NCBI GenBank assembly: GCA_018240685.1
Contig: JAFEFG010000019.1
Location: forward strand, 1 to 55,449
Origin: Pseudomonadota bacterium
GTDB taxonomy: Bacteria; Pseudomonadota; Alphaproteobacteria; Reyranellales; Reyranellaceae
Direction: 5' to 3'
Length of the DNA: 55,449 nt
A program made the position numbers and the translations under genes. The notes beneath the pieces were generated by a model that worked only from the letters and a program-made list of their open reading frames with translations, had not been told where the DNA came from and did not search any database. This document shows positions 35,663 through 44,061 of this stretch, one piece after another. Position 1 is the stretch's first letter. Each line of letters opens with the position of its first letter.

Positions 35663-36525
35663 GCGCGAACACCTCCTTCCTCGAGGTCCGCGGCCTCACC
35701 CGCCGCTTCGGCGGCCTGACCGCGGTCAACAATGTCGACCTCGACCTCGCCGAAGGCGAATTCCTGAGCATCATCGGGCCGAACGGCGCCGGCAAGACGA
35801 CGCTGTTCAACCTGATGACCGGGCACGACGACCCCGACGGCGGCACCGTGACCTTCATGGGCCGCGACATCACGCGCCTGTCGCCCGAGCGGCTGGCGGC
35901 GCTCGGCATCGCCCGCACGTTCCAGCACGGCCGCGTCTTCGCCAACCTCAGCGTCATGGACAACGTGCTGGTCGGCGCGCACGTCCGCTTCAAGGCGGTG
36001 CGTCCAGCCTGGCCGTTTCCGCTCAACCTTCTCGGCCCCGTGGCCGAGGTGGCGCTCGCCCTCATCCGGCCGCCCTCGGTCGTCGCGGAGGAGCAGCGCA
36101 TGCGCGAGGAGGCGCTGAAGATCCTGTCGCGCTTCGGCGACCGCCTGCTGCCGCGGCTCGACAACCCGACCTACAGCCTCTCCTACGCCAACCGCCGCCG
36201 CGTCGAGATCGGTCGCGCGCTCGCGCTGGGGCCGAAGCTGCTGCTGCTCGACGAGCCGACGGCCGGCATGAACCAGACCGAGACCGCCGAGATGCAGGCG
36301 CTGATCGGCGATCTGAAGAAGTCCGGCCTCACGATCCTGCTGATCGAGCACAAGCTCGACATGGTCATGCAGCTCTCCGACCGCGTGGTGGTAATGGACA
36401 ACGGCACGGTCATCGCCAACGGCAAGCCTGCCGAGGTGCGCAACGATCCGGCGGTGATCGAGGCCTATCTCGGCCATCGCCGCGCCGACAGGCCGGAGGC
36501 ATCCGTGCCGGAGGCCGCACAATGA
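35659..36525 (+). CDS. livG: ABC transporter ATP-binding protein LivG-like
   Basis: A 288-residue cytoplasmic ATPase. Walker A is 'GPNGAGKTT' and Walker B '[11 protein letters not shown]'. The signature is degenerate ('[15 protein letters not shown]' in place of LSGGQ), as is usual in LivG, and the H-loop is 'IEHKLDMVM'. LivG-type members carry the insert seen here between the Q-loop and signature. It is coupled to genes on both sides by four-base overlaps. Confidence 0.93.
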   Translation: MSANTSFLEVRGLTRRFGGLTAVNNVDLDLAEGEFLSIIGPNGAGKTTLFNLMTGHDDPDGGTVTFMGRDITRLSPERLAALGIARTFQHGRVFANLSVMDNVLVGAHVRFKAVRPAWPFPLNLLGPVAEVALALIRPPSVVAEEQRMREEALKILSRFGDRLLPRLDNPTYSLSYANRRRVEIGRALALGPKLLLLDEPTAGMNQTETAEMQALIGDLKKSGLTILLIEHKLDMVMQLSDRVVVMDNGTVIANGKPAEVRNDPAVIEAYLGHRRADRPEASVPEAAQ

Positions 36526-37280
36526 CGAGCGCACCTTCAACGGCACCCCAGCCGGCCGAGCCGCTGCTCGCGCTCGAGGGCATCAACACCTTCTACGGTC
36601 CCGTACAGGTCCATTTCGACCTCAGCCTGAAGGTCGGGCGCGGTCACATCGTCTGCCTGCTGGGCGGCAACGCCAGCGGCAAGTCGACGACGATGAAGAT
36701 CATCCTCGGCCTGGTGAAGCCGGCCTCGGGCTCCGTGCATTTCGCCGGCCAGCCCATCACCGGCCTGCCCACACCGCAGATCGTGCGCCGCGGCGTCGGC
36801 TCGGTGCCCGAGGCGCGCCGGCTGTTCGGCGAGATGAGCGTGCGCGAGAACCTGCTGATGGGTGCCTTCACCCGCAAGGATCAGCGTGCCGTCGCCCAGG
36901 ATCTCGATCGCGTGCTGGGCCTGTTCCCCAAGCTTGCCGAAAGGCTGACCCAGCGTGCCGGCACCCTGTCCGGCGGCGAGCAGCAGATGGTGGCGATGGC
37001 CCGTGCGCTCATGGGCCGGCCGTCGATGATCTGCATGGACGAGCCGACCATGGGGCTGTCGCCGCTGTGGGTCGATCGCGTGCTCGACCTGATCGCGACG
37101 ATCAACCGCGAAGGCGTGACAGTGTTCATGGTCGAGCAGAATGCGAGCCTCGCGCTCGAGATCGCGCATCATGCCTACGTGCTGCAGACCGGGCGCATCG
37201 TCCTCGACGGTCCCGCCGCCACGCTGAGGACCGATCCGCGAATCCGCGACGCCTATCTCGGTGGTCAGGACGCGGGCTGA
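36522..37280 (+). CDS. livF: ABC transporter ATP-binding protein LivF-like
   Basis: A 252-residue ATPase partner of LivG. Walker A reads 'GGNASGKST', with Gly-Gly-Asn-Ala instead of the usual G-x-N-G-A-G-K pattern but the Gly-Lys-Ser/Thr core intact. Signature 'LSGGEQQMVAMARALM', Walker B 'MICMDEPTMGLS' and 'VEQNASLAL' are standard LivF. It is the end of the operon; its last 16 bases overlap the 3' end of the convergent TetR gene. Confidence 0.93.
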   Translation: MTSAPSTAPQPAEPLLALEGINTFYGPVQVHFDLSLKVGRGHIVCLLGGNASGKSTTMKIILGLVKPASGSVHFAGQPITGLPTPQIVRRGVGSVPEARRLFGEMSVRENLLMGAFTRKDQRAVAQDLDRVLGLFPKLAERLTQRAGTLSGGEQQMVAMARALMGRPSMICMDEPTMGLSPLWVDRVLDLIATINREGVTVFMVEQNASLALEIAHHAYVLQTGRIVLDGPAATLRTDPRIRDAYLGGQDAG

Positions 37281-37933
37281 GCGCCCGCTCGGCGGACGCC
37301 ACGGCCCTTCGCAACAGGCGCTTTCGCCGGCCACACGCCGAGTGCCGCATCGACGATCGACGCCAGCACGCCGCGGCTGATGCCGTCCCGTGCCTGGATC
37401 GAGAGCCCCTGGATGACGGCGGCGTAGTACGCGGCGAGCGCCGCCGTATCCGTGCCGGCGTCGAGCTCGCCCTCGGCGACGGCCCGATCCAGGCGGGCCT
37501 TCAATCTCTCGATCGTCGCCAATCGCCGCCGCGCCAGGTCCTCCCGCACCTTCTCGTGCTCGGGTGCGCACGTCAGCGTGCCGACCGACAGCATGCAACC
37601 GCGCGGATCCGGGCCGCCCGCATAGACCTCGAGCGCGTCCCGCAGGATCCGTTCGACGGCCCGGCGCGCAGTGGGCTCCTCCTCGAGCGCCCGGCGCAGG
37701 AACGAACCGTAGGAAGCGCCGTAGAGATCGAGCGCCTCGGAATAGAGGCGTTCCTTGCTGCCGAATGCGGCGTAGAGGCTGGGCGGCGTCGTGCCCATGG
37801 CCGCCGTCAGGTCGGCGATGCCGGTCCCCTCGTATCCTTGGCGCCAGAAGAGCTGCAAGGCCGCCTCCAGCGCCTTCTGCCGGTCGAGCAGACGGGGCCG
37901 CCCGCGCGGCCGACGGGGCTCCGACGATTTCAT
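37265..37933 (-). CDS. TetR-family transcriptional regulator
   Basis: A 222-residue repressor-type protein. An N-terminal basic segment ('RRPRGRPRLLDRQKALEAAL') leads into the TetR helix-turn-helix 'GTGIADLTAAMGTTPPSLYAAFGSKERLYSEAL' region (about 37-69, quoted in two parts in effect). The C-terminal domain resembles AefR/AcrR-like members. The start is the ATG at 37933 (a TTG at 37942 is an alternative). It is divergent from the MDR oxidoreductase; a long inverted repeat fills the space between them. The 3' end overlaps livF by 16 bases. Confidence 0.9.
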   Translation of the reverse strand: MKSSEPRRPRGRPRLLDRQKALEAALQLFWRQGYEGTGIADLTAAMGTTPPSLYAAFGSKERLYSEALDLYGASYGSFLRRALEEEPTARRAVERILRDALEVYAGGPDPRGCMLSVGTLTCAPEHEKVREDLARRRLATIERLKARLDRAVAEGELDAGTDTAALAAYYAAVIQGLSIQARDGISRGVLASIVDAALGVWPAKAPVAKGRGVRRAGAQPAS

Positions 37934-37936
37934 AGC

Positions 37937-37990
37937 GATCAATATAAAAATCCTTGACGGAGACGCAAGGCGGCTATTTTTATATCGATC
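37937..37990. promoter_or_regulatory. Long inverted repeat and promoter region between TetR gene and MDR oxidoreductase
   Basis: Arms 37937-37951 (GATCAATATAAAAAT) and 37976-37990 (ATTTTTATATCGATC) are reverse complements in 14 of 15 positions, 24 bases apart. TTGACG at 37954-37959 could be a -35 element for the oxidoreductase, with TATTTT/TTTATA sequence inside the right arm as -10. TetR binding here would repress both genes. Confidence 0.6.
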
Positions 37991-38018
37991 ACTACGTTAA
38001 TCTTTTCGGAGAACAGAC

Positions 38019-39065
38019 ATGCCCGATTCCATCGCCCCGGCCGACCTCGCCAAGCGCCGCGTCCACCGCCTCGTCTCGCAGGATGGTCAACGTCAGGTGC
38101 AGACGTCCGAGGAACCTTCGCCCGCGCTCGGCGCACAGGACGTGCTGGTCGGCGTCGAAGCGGCAAGCCTCAACTATCGCGACCTGCTCATCCTGCGCGG
38201 CCAGCTCGGGACTCCCCGCGAGGGGCTGATCCCGCTCTCGGACGGCGCCGGCCGGATCATGGCGGTGGGCGAGAAGGTGACACGCTGGAAGATCGGCGAC
38301 CGCGTCGCGGCGATCTTCTATCCCGACTGGATCAGCGGTCCCTATCGTGAAGCCTTCGGGCCGAGCTCGCTTGGCGGGGGCAACACCGACGGCGTTCTCG
38401 CCACACGGATCGCGATGCCGGAGCATGCGCTGGTCCGCATCCCCGAGACGTTGAGCGTCGAGGAAGCAGCGACCCTGCCCTGCGCCGCCGTCACCGTCTG
38501 GCACGCGCTGGTCGTGCGCGGCCAGATCGCGGCGGGCGACACCGTCCTCGTGCAGGGCACCGGCGGCGTGGCGCTGTTCGCGCTCCAGATCGCCAATGCC
38601 TTCGGGGCCAGGACCATCGTGCTGTCCTCGTCGGACGAGAAGGCCAAGCGCGCACTGGAACTCGGCGCGTGGGCAACGGTGAACTACCGGACGATGCCGG
38701 ACTGGGACGCGGAAGTCCGGCGGCTCACCGATGGACTCGGCGCGTCGCACATCCTCGAACTCGGCGGCCCCGACACCTTCGACCGCTCGCTGCGTTCCCT
38801 TCGCGCCGCGGGGCACATCGCCCAGATCGGCGTCTTCACCGGACTCGGACCGCAGTCAAATCTATTCCGGCTGCAGCTCGTCAACGCCACCATCGACGGC
38901 ATCAATGTCGGCTCGCGCGAGCATTTCGAGGCGCTGAACGCGTTCATCACCGCCCGCGGCCTCAAGCCGGTGATCGACAGCACCTACGGACCCGACGACG
39001 TGCCGGCGGCCTTCGAGCGGCTCGCCTCCGGTCGCCACTTCGGCAAGATCGTGATCAGGCTCTGA
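38019..39065 (+). CDS. Zinc-independent MDR quinone oxidoreductase-like dehydrogenase
   Basis: A 348-residue medium-chain dehydrogenase/reductase. The catalytic-zinc Cys is absent: the position reads 'LNYRDLLILRGQLG', as in quinone oxidoreductases. The Rossmann motif is 'VLVQGTGGVALFALQIANAF' (about 178-197), followed by an Ser/Asp segment 'SSSDEKAKRA' that suggests NADP(H) preference. It probably reduces enones or quinones. AGAACAG-type weak ribosome site before the ATG. It is adjacent and divergent to a TetR regulator, the classic arrangement for xenobiotic-induced reductases. Confidence 0.9.
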   Translation: MPDSIAPADLAKRRVHRLVSQDGQRQVQTSEEPSPALGAQDVLVGVEAASLNYRDLLILRGQLGTPREGLIPLSDGAGRIMAVGEKVTRWKIGDRVAAIFYPDWISGPYREAFGPSSLGGGNTDGVLATRIAMPEHALVRIPETLSVEEAATLPCAAVTVWHALVVRGQIAAGDTVLVQGTGGVALFALQIANAFGARTIVLSSSDEKAKRALELGAWATVNYRTMPDWDAEVRRLTDGLGASHILELGGPDTFDRSLRSLRAAGHIAQIGVFTGLGPQSNLFRLQLVNATIDGINVGSREHFEALNAFITARGLKPVIDSTYGPDDVPAAFERLASGRHFGKIVIRL

Positions 39066-39102
39066 CCTTCCAATCCGGCCAGGCCGGGACACCGAAACGA
39101 AA

Positions 39103-39128
39103 ATGGCCTCTCCTGACGGAGAGGCCAT
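39103..39128. terminator. Strong bidirectional stem-loop terminator
   Basis: Perfect 11-base stem ATGGCCTCTCC / GGAGAGGCCAT with loop TGAC, placed between convergent genes. On the minus strand the stem is followed by TTTCGTTTCGG, so it best terminates the flavin reductase gene; it may also end the oxidoreductase transcript. Confidence 0.85.
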
Positions 39129-39151
39129 CATCGTTGGAGGCGCCAGGTGCG

Positions 39152-39655
39152 TCAGCCGCCGTAGAAGACGTTGTCGCCGAGGTCCTTCATCTCGAGGATC
39201 GCGGCATCCGGACGGCCTGCCAACGCCTTGTTGAGATGCGCCTCGACAACCTCGCCGACGATGATGTGATGGTCGCCCTGCTCGATGACGGTCGTCACCT
39301 TGCACTCGACGGCGCCCGGTGCGTCGACCAGGATAGGCGCGCCGGTCACGCCCTTGCGAAAGGCCTGGCCGCTGATCTTGCCGTCGCTGACGTCGGCCGG
39401 CCGGAAGAAGGTGAAGGCGAGGCTCTTCTGGTCCTTGCCAAGCATGTTCAGCACGAACGACTTCGCCGCCTTCGTCGTGTGGTAGGTGGCCGAATCCGTT
39501 TTCACGCCGACCACGACCAAGGGCGGCGCAAAGGCCGTCTGCGTGACCCAGTTCACCGTTGCGGCCGCGATGTTGCCCTTTCCGTCGTCGGCGGTGAGCA
39601 CGTAGATCCCGTAGGGGATCATCCGCAATACTGTCTTCTTGGCATCTGCGTTCAT
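39152..39655 (-). CDS. Flavin reductase family protein
   Basis: A 167-residue FMN-binding split-barrel protein of the flavin-reductase (HpaC/DIM6-NTAB) family. Landmarks are 'IPYGIYVLTADDGKGNIAAA' near the start (the usual G-V-x-V-V-T-x-x-x-D/G pattern), 'NWVTQTAFAPPLVVVGV' and 'SFVLNMLGKDQ'. It either supplies reduced FMN to a partner monooxygenase or acts alone; no oxygenase component lies beside it. A stem-loop terminator follows the stop. The gap upstream to the phosphoribosyltransferase (326 bases) contains a perfect FNR-type box. Confidence 0.88.
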   Translation of the reverse strand: MNADAKKTVLRMIPYGIYVLTADDGKGNIAAATVNWVTQTAFAPPLVVVGVKTDSATYHTTKAAKSFVLNMLGKDQKSLAFTFFRPADVSDGKISGQAFRKGVTGAPILVDAPGAVECKVTTVIEQGDHHIIVGEVVEAHLNKALAGRPDAAILEMKDLGDNVFYGG

Positions 39656-39756
39656 TTCTCTTTCTCCACGGTCGCAGGCTTCGAGTCCGAGCCAGACGGG
39701 AGGGTAAAGGTCGCGCGGAACTTCGCAACCCCGTCGAAGGCCGGCCGTCCCCTTCC

Positions 39757-39770
39757 TTGATCCGGATCAA
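39757..39770. promoter_or_regulatory. FNR/FixK-type box, perfect TTGAT-N4-ATCAA
   Basis: TTGATCCGGATCAA, a perfect 14-base palindrome matching the FNR/ANR/FixK consensus. The centre is 218 bases before the phosphoribosyltransferase ATG (predicted leader about 180 bases) and 108 bases before the divergent flavin reductase start. It could serve either or both. The rest of the 326-base gap shows no gene. Confidence 0.75.
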
Positions 39771-39981
39771 TGAGGGTGCGGCGCCTCCGAACGATCCTGA
39801 TTTTGGCGCGAGCCGCTGCCGGTGCGCTCCGCCGCTTCGACCTCAGGCCCGCAGGAACCGACGATGCGCCTCGGATGCCGATCATCTCGTGCGTTGCGGC
39901 TTCGCGGCGACGCCCATATCAAGGGCTCAGGCGTCTCCGGACACCCGTCCCCGCCTGCGTTCGCTTCGGTTGGAGGCCGCA

Positions 39982-40671
39982 ATGCATAGGCCCTCTCGCT
40001 TCAAGGATCGGTCGGAAGCCGGTCGGCTGCTGGCGGAATCGCTTGCCCTCTATCGCGACAAGAAGCCGGTGGTCCTGGCCCTGCCGCGCGGGGGTGTGCC
40101 CGTCGCGCTCGAGGTGGCGAAGGTGCTGAACGCGCCTCTCGATCTCGTGTTGGTCCGAAAGATCGGCGTCCCTTTTCAACCCGAGCTGGCGATGGGTGCG
40201 GTCGTCGACGGCGCCGACCCCATCGTCGTGCGCAACGCCGAGGTCATCTCCGCGACCGGCGTGGCGGCGGCGGAATTCGACAAGATCTGCGAGCGGGAGA
40301 AGGCCGAGATCGAGCGGCGGCACCGCCTCTATCTCGGCGATCGCTCGTCCGTCGACCTGCGGGGCGCCACCGCCATCGTGGTCGATGACGGCATCGCTAC
40401 CGGCGCCACCATGACCGCGGCCCTGCGCGCGATCCGCCGCCGGCAACCGGCCAAGCTGGTTCTCGCCGTTCCGACGGCGGCGGCCGATTCGCTGGCTTCC
40501 CTGCGCAAGGAAGCGGACGCGACCGTATGCCTGATCGTCCCCGACTATTTCGGCGCGGTCGGCCAGTTCTACGAGGACTTCCGCCAGACATCCGACGACG
40601 AAGTCATAGCCACCATGGCGCAGTTCACCGGAAGCGGCCCATCCCGTGACACCGCCCCACACGCTTCCTAG
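39982..40671 (+). CDS. Phosphoribosyltransferase domain protein
   Basis: A 229-residue type-I phosphoribosyltransferase. The PRPP loop is 'AIVVDDGIATGATM' (about 130-143), and the N-terminal 'VVLALPRGGVPVALEVAKVL' and 'LVLVRKIGVPFQPELAMGAV' are typical of the stress-associated PRTase family often found in hypoxia-type gene sets. The base or acceptor is unknown. It is first gene of a four-gene operon (PRTase, COG2187 kinase-like, nicotinate PRTase, PRPP synthetase), all using or making PRPP or phosphorylated metabolites. GGAGG lies 8 bases before the ATG. The FNR box at 39757 is upstream. Confidence 0.88.
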   Translation: MHRPSRFKDRSEAGRLLAESLALYRDKKPVVLALPRGGVPVALEVAKVLNAPLDLVLVRKIGVPFQPELAMGAVVDGADPIVVRNAEVISATGVAAAEFDKICEREKAEIERRHRLYLGDRSSVDLRGATAIVVDDGIATGATMTAALRAIRRRQPAKLVLAVPTAAADSLASLRKEADATVCLIVPDYFGAVGQFYEDFRQTSDDEVIATMAQFTGSGPSRDTAPHAS

Positions 40672-41755
40672 TCGTCTTCCGGCCCGGGAAACGGTGACGC
40701 TCGCCCGGAAGGTCGAATTCCTCCGGCGTGGCGAAGCCTATGGTGACGCCGGCCAGTCGGTGGAGAGCCGCGAAACCCATATGTCATGGGTCTTCCTCGT
40801 CAACGGAAAGGTCTACAAGCTCAAGAAGCCGGTGAGATTTCCCTATCTCGATTTCTCGTCGATCGAGAAAAGACGTGCCGCGTGCGCCAGCGAGCTGTTG
40901 CTGAACCGGCGGCTGGCGGCGGACGTATACGAGGCCGTGATGCCTCTCACGCTCTTGGGAGACCGTCTGTCCGTAGCCGGAGTCGGCGAGATCGTGGACT
41001 GGCTGGTCGTCATGCGCCGCCTCGACGAATCCGCCACGCTCGAGCGGCGGCTGCTGGCCGGCGATCTCGCCCCGCATGCACTCGATCCGTTGATCGGCAC
41101 GCTCGCGCGCTTCTACAGACGGACCGCGAGAATCGCCCTTTCCCCGGCGTTGCTTCTCTCGCACTGGCAGCGGAACCTCGACGACAACGCAAGAGTGCTC
41201 CTCGATCCCCGCCTGCCGCTGCCGACGGCGACGGTCCGGCGGATCGACCGCGTCCAGCGCCGGTTCCTGCGGCGCGGCGCCCCGCTGCTGGCTGCGCGCG
41301 CCCGATCCCACTGGATCGTCGACGGCCATGGCGACCTGCGTCCCGAACATATCTGGCTCACGCCCGCGGTCCGCATCATCGATTGCCTGGAGTTCAACCG
41401 GCGCCTCCGCATGATCGACCCCCTGGACGAGATCGCCTTCCTGTGCGTGGAGTGCACGCGCCTGGGCGGGGCCCACCTCGCCGCCTACATCAAGCACCGC
41501 ATCGCCCGCCTTCTGCCGAGCCGGATACCGGAACCGCTGTTCGCCTTCTATCATTGCTACCGCGCCACGTTGCGCGCGCGCCTCGCCATCGCCCATCTTC
41601 TCGAGCCCGCGCCCCGCACCCCCGCCAAGTGGCCGCTGCTCGCCCGCACCTACCTCGATCTCGCTCTTGCGGACGCGCTTCGCCTGGAGCGCATGATGGC
41701 ACAATCCGGCTCTCTGTCCGGCCTTCCGACCCGCCGGAGGCCTTGCGATGCGTGA
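40646..41755 (+). CDS. COG2187-type aminoglycoside-phosphotransferase-fold kinase-like protein
   Basis: About 369 residues. The catalytic loop 'VDGHGDLRPEHIWL' and the metal-binding 'RIIDCLEFN' (the ID-x-x-EF form typical of COG2187) identify an APH/choline-kinase fold. The N-terminal 'SWVFLVNGKVYKLKKPV' supplies the nucleotide-binding Lys. In many relatives a C-terminal P-loop kinase is fused; here it is missing. The substrate is unknown and antibiotic resistance should not be assumed. The start may be GTG 40646 (26-base overlap with the PRTase) or GTG 40694, which matches the family start 'TLARKVEFLRR' better. It overlaps pncB by 8 bases. Confidence 0.8.
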   Translation: MTPPHTLPSRLPARETVTLARKVEFLRRGEAYGDAGQSVESRETHMSWVFLVNGKVYKLKKPVRFPYLDFSSIEKRRAACASELLLNRRLAADVYEAVMPLTLLGDRLSVAGVGEIVDWLVVMRRLDESATLERRLLAGDLAPHALDPLIGTLARFYRRTARIALSPALLLSHWQRNLDDNARVLLDPRLPLPTATVRRIDRVQRRFLRRGAPLLAARARSHWIVDGHGDLRPEHIWLTPAVRIIDCLEFNRRLRMIDPLDEIAFLCVECTRLGGAHLAAYIKHRIARLLPSRIPEPLFAFYHCYRATLRARLAIAHLLEPAPRTPAKWPLLARTYLDLALADALRLERMMAQSGSLSGLPTRRRPCDA

Positions 41756-43085
41756 GAACAGCCTGCTGCTGACCGATCTCTATCAGCTCTCCATGCTCGA
41801 GGCCTATGCCGCCTACGACATGGACGAGTCCGCCACGTTCGAACTCTTCGTGCGCAAGCTGCCGGCCCGGCGCGGCTTCCTGTTGGCGGCAGGGCTCGAA
41901 CAGCTCGTGGCGTTTCTGGAGCAGCTCCGATATTCGGAGGAAGAGCTCAGCTGGCTTCGCGGATCGGGCATGTTCTCGGACGCCTTCCTCGGCCGCCTCG
42001 CCGACCTGCGCTTCACGGGCGATCTCGACGCTATGCCTGAGGGCACCGTCTTCTTTCCAGACGAGCCTGTCGTTCGCGTGACCGCGCCCCTCCCACAGGC
42101 GCAGCTCGTGGAAACCCGCCTGCTCAACCTGATCCACTTCCAGACCGTGATCGCCTCCACCGCTGCCCGCATGGTGCTCGCCGCGCCCGGCAAGCAACTG
42201 GCCGATTTCGGCCTGCGCCGCGCGCACGGCGCCGAGGCGGGCCTTTTGGCAGCGCGCGCCAGCTATCTCGCGGGATTTTCCGGCACGGCCACGCTGGCGG
42301 CCAATCGCGAGTTCGGCATTCCCGTCGTCGGCACGATGGCGCATTCCTTCGTGCAGGCGCACGACGACGAGGAGACCGCCTTCGAGCGCTTCGCCCGCGT
42401 CCGGCCGAAGGCCCTGACGCTGCTGATCGACACGTACGATACCGAGAACGGCGCGCGGATCGTCGCCAGACTGGCTCCGCGCCTGGCCCGCGAAGGCATC
42501 ACCGTCTCGGCCGTGCGCCTGGACAGCGGCGACCTCGCCGCGCATGCCAGGGCCGTCCGCGCCATTCTCGACCAGGCGGGCCTGCGGGATGTCCGCATCT
42601 TCGCGAGCGGCGGCCTCGACGATCGCGCCCTGCTGTCGCTCAGCGCCGACGGAGCGCCGATCGACGGGTTCGGCATCGGGACCAGCCTGACCACGGCTTC
42701 GGACGCGCCGGCGCTCGACTGCGCCTACAAGCTTCAGGAGTATGCAGGCCGGCCTCGACGCAAGAAAAGCGAAGGCAAGGCCACCTGGCCTGGTCGCAAG
42801 CAGGTCTATCGCCGCCATGCGCCCGATGGCACGATCGCGGATGACATGGTCGCCCTGGTCGACGAACCGGAAGGCGGCGAGCCGCTGCTGCGGCCGGTGA
42901 TGAGGGGTGGCCGGCGCTGCACAGCGCTCCCGTCCCTCGCCGCCGCCCGCGCCCACGCAGCGGCATCCCTGCTCCAGCTGCCGGAGCCGTTGCGCCGGCT
43001 GGAAGCGGCGACGGTGCCGGTTCGCATCAGCCAGGGAATACGGTCACTGGCCGACGAGATGGACCGATCCGGGAGGATCCCATGA
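41748..43085 (+). CDS. pncB: Nicotinate phosphoribosyltransferase
   Basis: A 445-residue type-II PRTase that makes nicotinate mononucleotide from nicotinate, PRPP and ATP in the Preiss-Handler NAD salvage route. 'LLLTDLYQLSMLEAY' at the N-terminus is diagnostic. The phosphorylatable His is His199 in 'GTMAHSFVQAHDDE'. 'FGLRRAHGAEAGLLAARASY' (155-174) and 'VRLDSGDLAAHARAVR' are substrate/PRPP segments. It is coupled to prs by ATGA, so the operon supplies PRPP and uses it. Whether the genome has a second pncB is not visible here. Confidence 0.94.
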   Translation: MRENSLLLTDLYQLSMLEAYAAYDMDESATFELFVRKLPARRGFLLAAGLEQLVAFLEQLRYSEEELSWLRGSGMFSDAFLGRLADLRFTGDLDAMPEGTVFFPDEPVVRVTAPLPQAQLVETRLLNLIHFQTVIASTAARMVLAAPGKQLADFGLRRAHGAEAGLLAARASYLAGFSGTATLAANREFGIPVVGTMAHSFVQAHDDEETAFERFARVRPKALTLLIDTYDTENGARIVARLAPRLAREGITVSAVRLDSGDLAAHARAVRAILDQAGLRDVRIFASGGLDDRALLSLSADGAPIDGFGIGTSLTTASDAPALDCAYKLQEYAGRPRRKKSEGKATWPGRKQVYRRHAPDGTIADDMVALVDEPEGGEPLLRPVMRGGRRCTALPSLAAARAHAAASLLQLPEPLRRLEAATVPVRISQGIRSLADEMDRSGRIP

Positions 43086-44041
43086 AGTATCGTCCGATGG
43101 TCGTCTTTGCCCTGGAAGGCAGCCGCCCCTTTGCCGAGCGCGTCGCCGAGCGCCTCGACGTCCCGCTCGCACCGCACGAAGAGCGAAGCTTCGAGGACGG
43201 CGAGCACAAGGCGCGGCCGTTGCAGACCGTGCGCGGCCAGGATGCGTTCGTCCTCCATTCCCTCCATGGCGACGCGCACGAAAGCGCCAACGACAAGCTC
43301 TGTCGCCTGCTGTTCTTCTGCGGCGCGCTACGGGACGCCGGTGCCAGCAGCGTCACCGCCGTCACGCCCTATCTTTGCTATGCCCGCAAGGACCGCCGCA
43401 CCAAGGCCAACGACCCGATCACGACTCGCTATGTCGCGGCCCTTTTCGAGGCGATCGGCATCGATCGCGTCATCGCCGTCGAAGTGCACAACGTGGCGGC
43501 CTTCGAGAACGCTTTCCGTTGTCCCACCATCCACATCGAATGCGCGCCGCTGCTCGCCGTCCATTTCGCGCCGCTGCTGCGCGGCCATCAAGTCGTCGCG
43601 GTTTCGCCCGATGCGGGCGGCGCCAAGCGGGAGGAGGCCTTTCGTCTGGAGCTTCAGCGGCTGATCGACATGGATGTCGGCTCGGCCTTCATGGAGAAGA
43701 GCCGCAGCGGCGGGGTTGTCTCGGGCGAATTGCTCGCGGGCGACGTGCGCGGCAAGGTGGCCGTGATCGTCGACGATCTCATCAGCACCGGCGGAACGCT
43801 CGTGCGTGCCGCCAGGGCCTGCCGCGCTGCCGGCGCGACCAGGGTATATGCCGCGGCGGCGCACGGGCTGTTCATGGGCGGCGCGCCCGAACTCATGACC
43901 GAACCGTCGATCGACGGCATCGTTGTGGCCAACACGGTGCCCTCGTTCCGGCTTTCCGCCGAATCCGCCGCGCGCCTCACGATCCTCGACGCCAGCGAGG
44001 CCGTAGCCGCAGCGATCGCCTCCTGCCGCGACGGAGGCTGA
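43082..44041 (+). CDS. prs: Ribose-phosphate pyrophosphokinase (PRPP synthetase)
   Basis: A 319-residue PRPP synthetase converting ribose 5-phosphate and ATP to PRPP. The flexible loop is 'PYLCYARKDRRTKANDP' (96-112), the PRPP-binding loop 'VIVDDLISTGGTL' (228-240), and 'VVAVSPDAGGAKR' (171-183) is the usual ribose-phosphate turn. It starts unusually ('MVVFALEGSRPFAERVAERL'), resembling the divergent PRPP synthetases found beside pncB rather than the essential housekeeping copy. It is the last gene of its operon and converges on rtcB with a 20-base gap. Confidence 0.92.
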   Translation: MKYRPMVVFALEGSRPFAERVAERLDVPLAPHEERSFEDGEHKARPLQTVRGQDAFVLHSLHGDAHESANDKLCRLLFFCGALRDAGASSVTAVTPYLCYARKDRRTKANDPITTRYVAALFEAIGIDRVIAVEVHNVAAFENAFRCPTIHIECAPLLAVHFAPLLRGHQVVAVSPDAGGAKREEAFRLELQRLIDMDVGSAFMEKSRSGGVVSGELLAGDVRGKVAVIVDDLISTGGTLVRAARACRAAGATRVYAAAAHGLFMGGAPELMTEPSIDGIVVANTVPSFRLSAESAARLTILDASEAVAAAIASCRDGG

Positions 44042-44061
44042 TCGCCGCGGGCGCGCCCCTC

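Noticed and set aside
37954..37968. TTGACGGAGACGCAA as another FixK box
   Set aside because: The spacer is seven bases rather than six, and it lies in the TetR operator; it fits better as a -35 element.
40646..41755. Aminoglycoside resistance phosphotransferase
   Set aside because: The ID-x-x-EF variant and the PRPP/NAD operon context fit the COG2187 group of unknown metabolic kinases-like proteins, not resistance enzymes.
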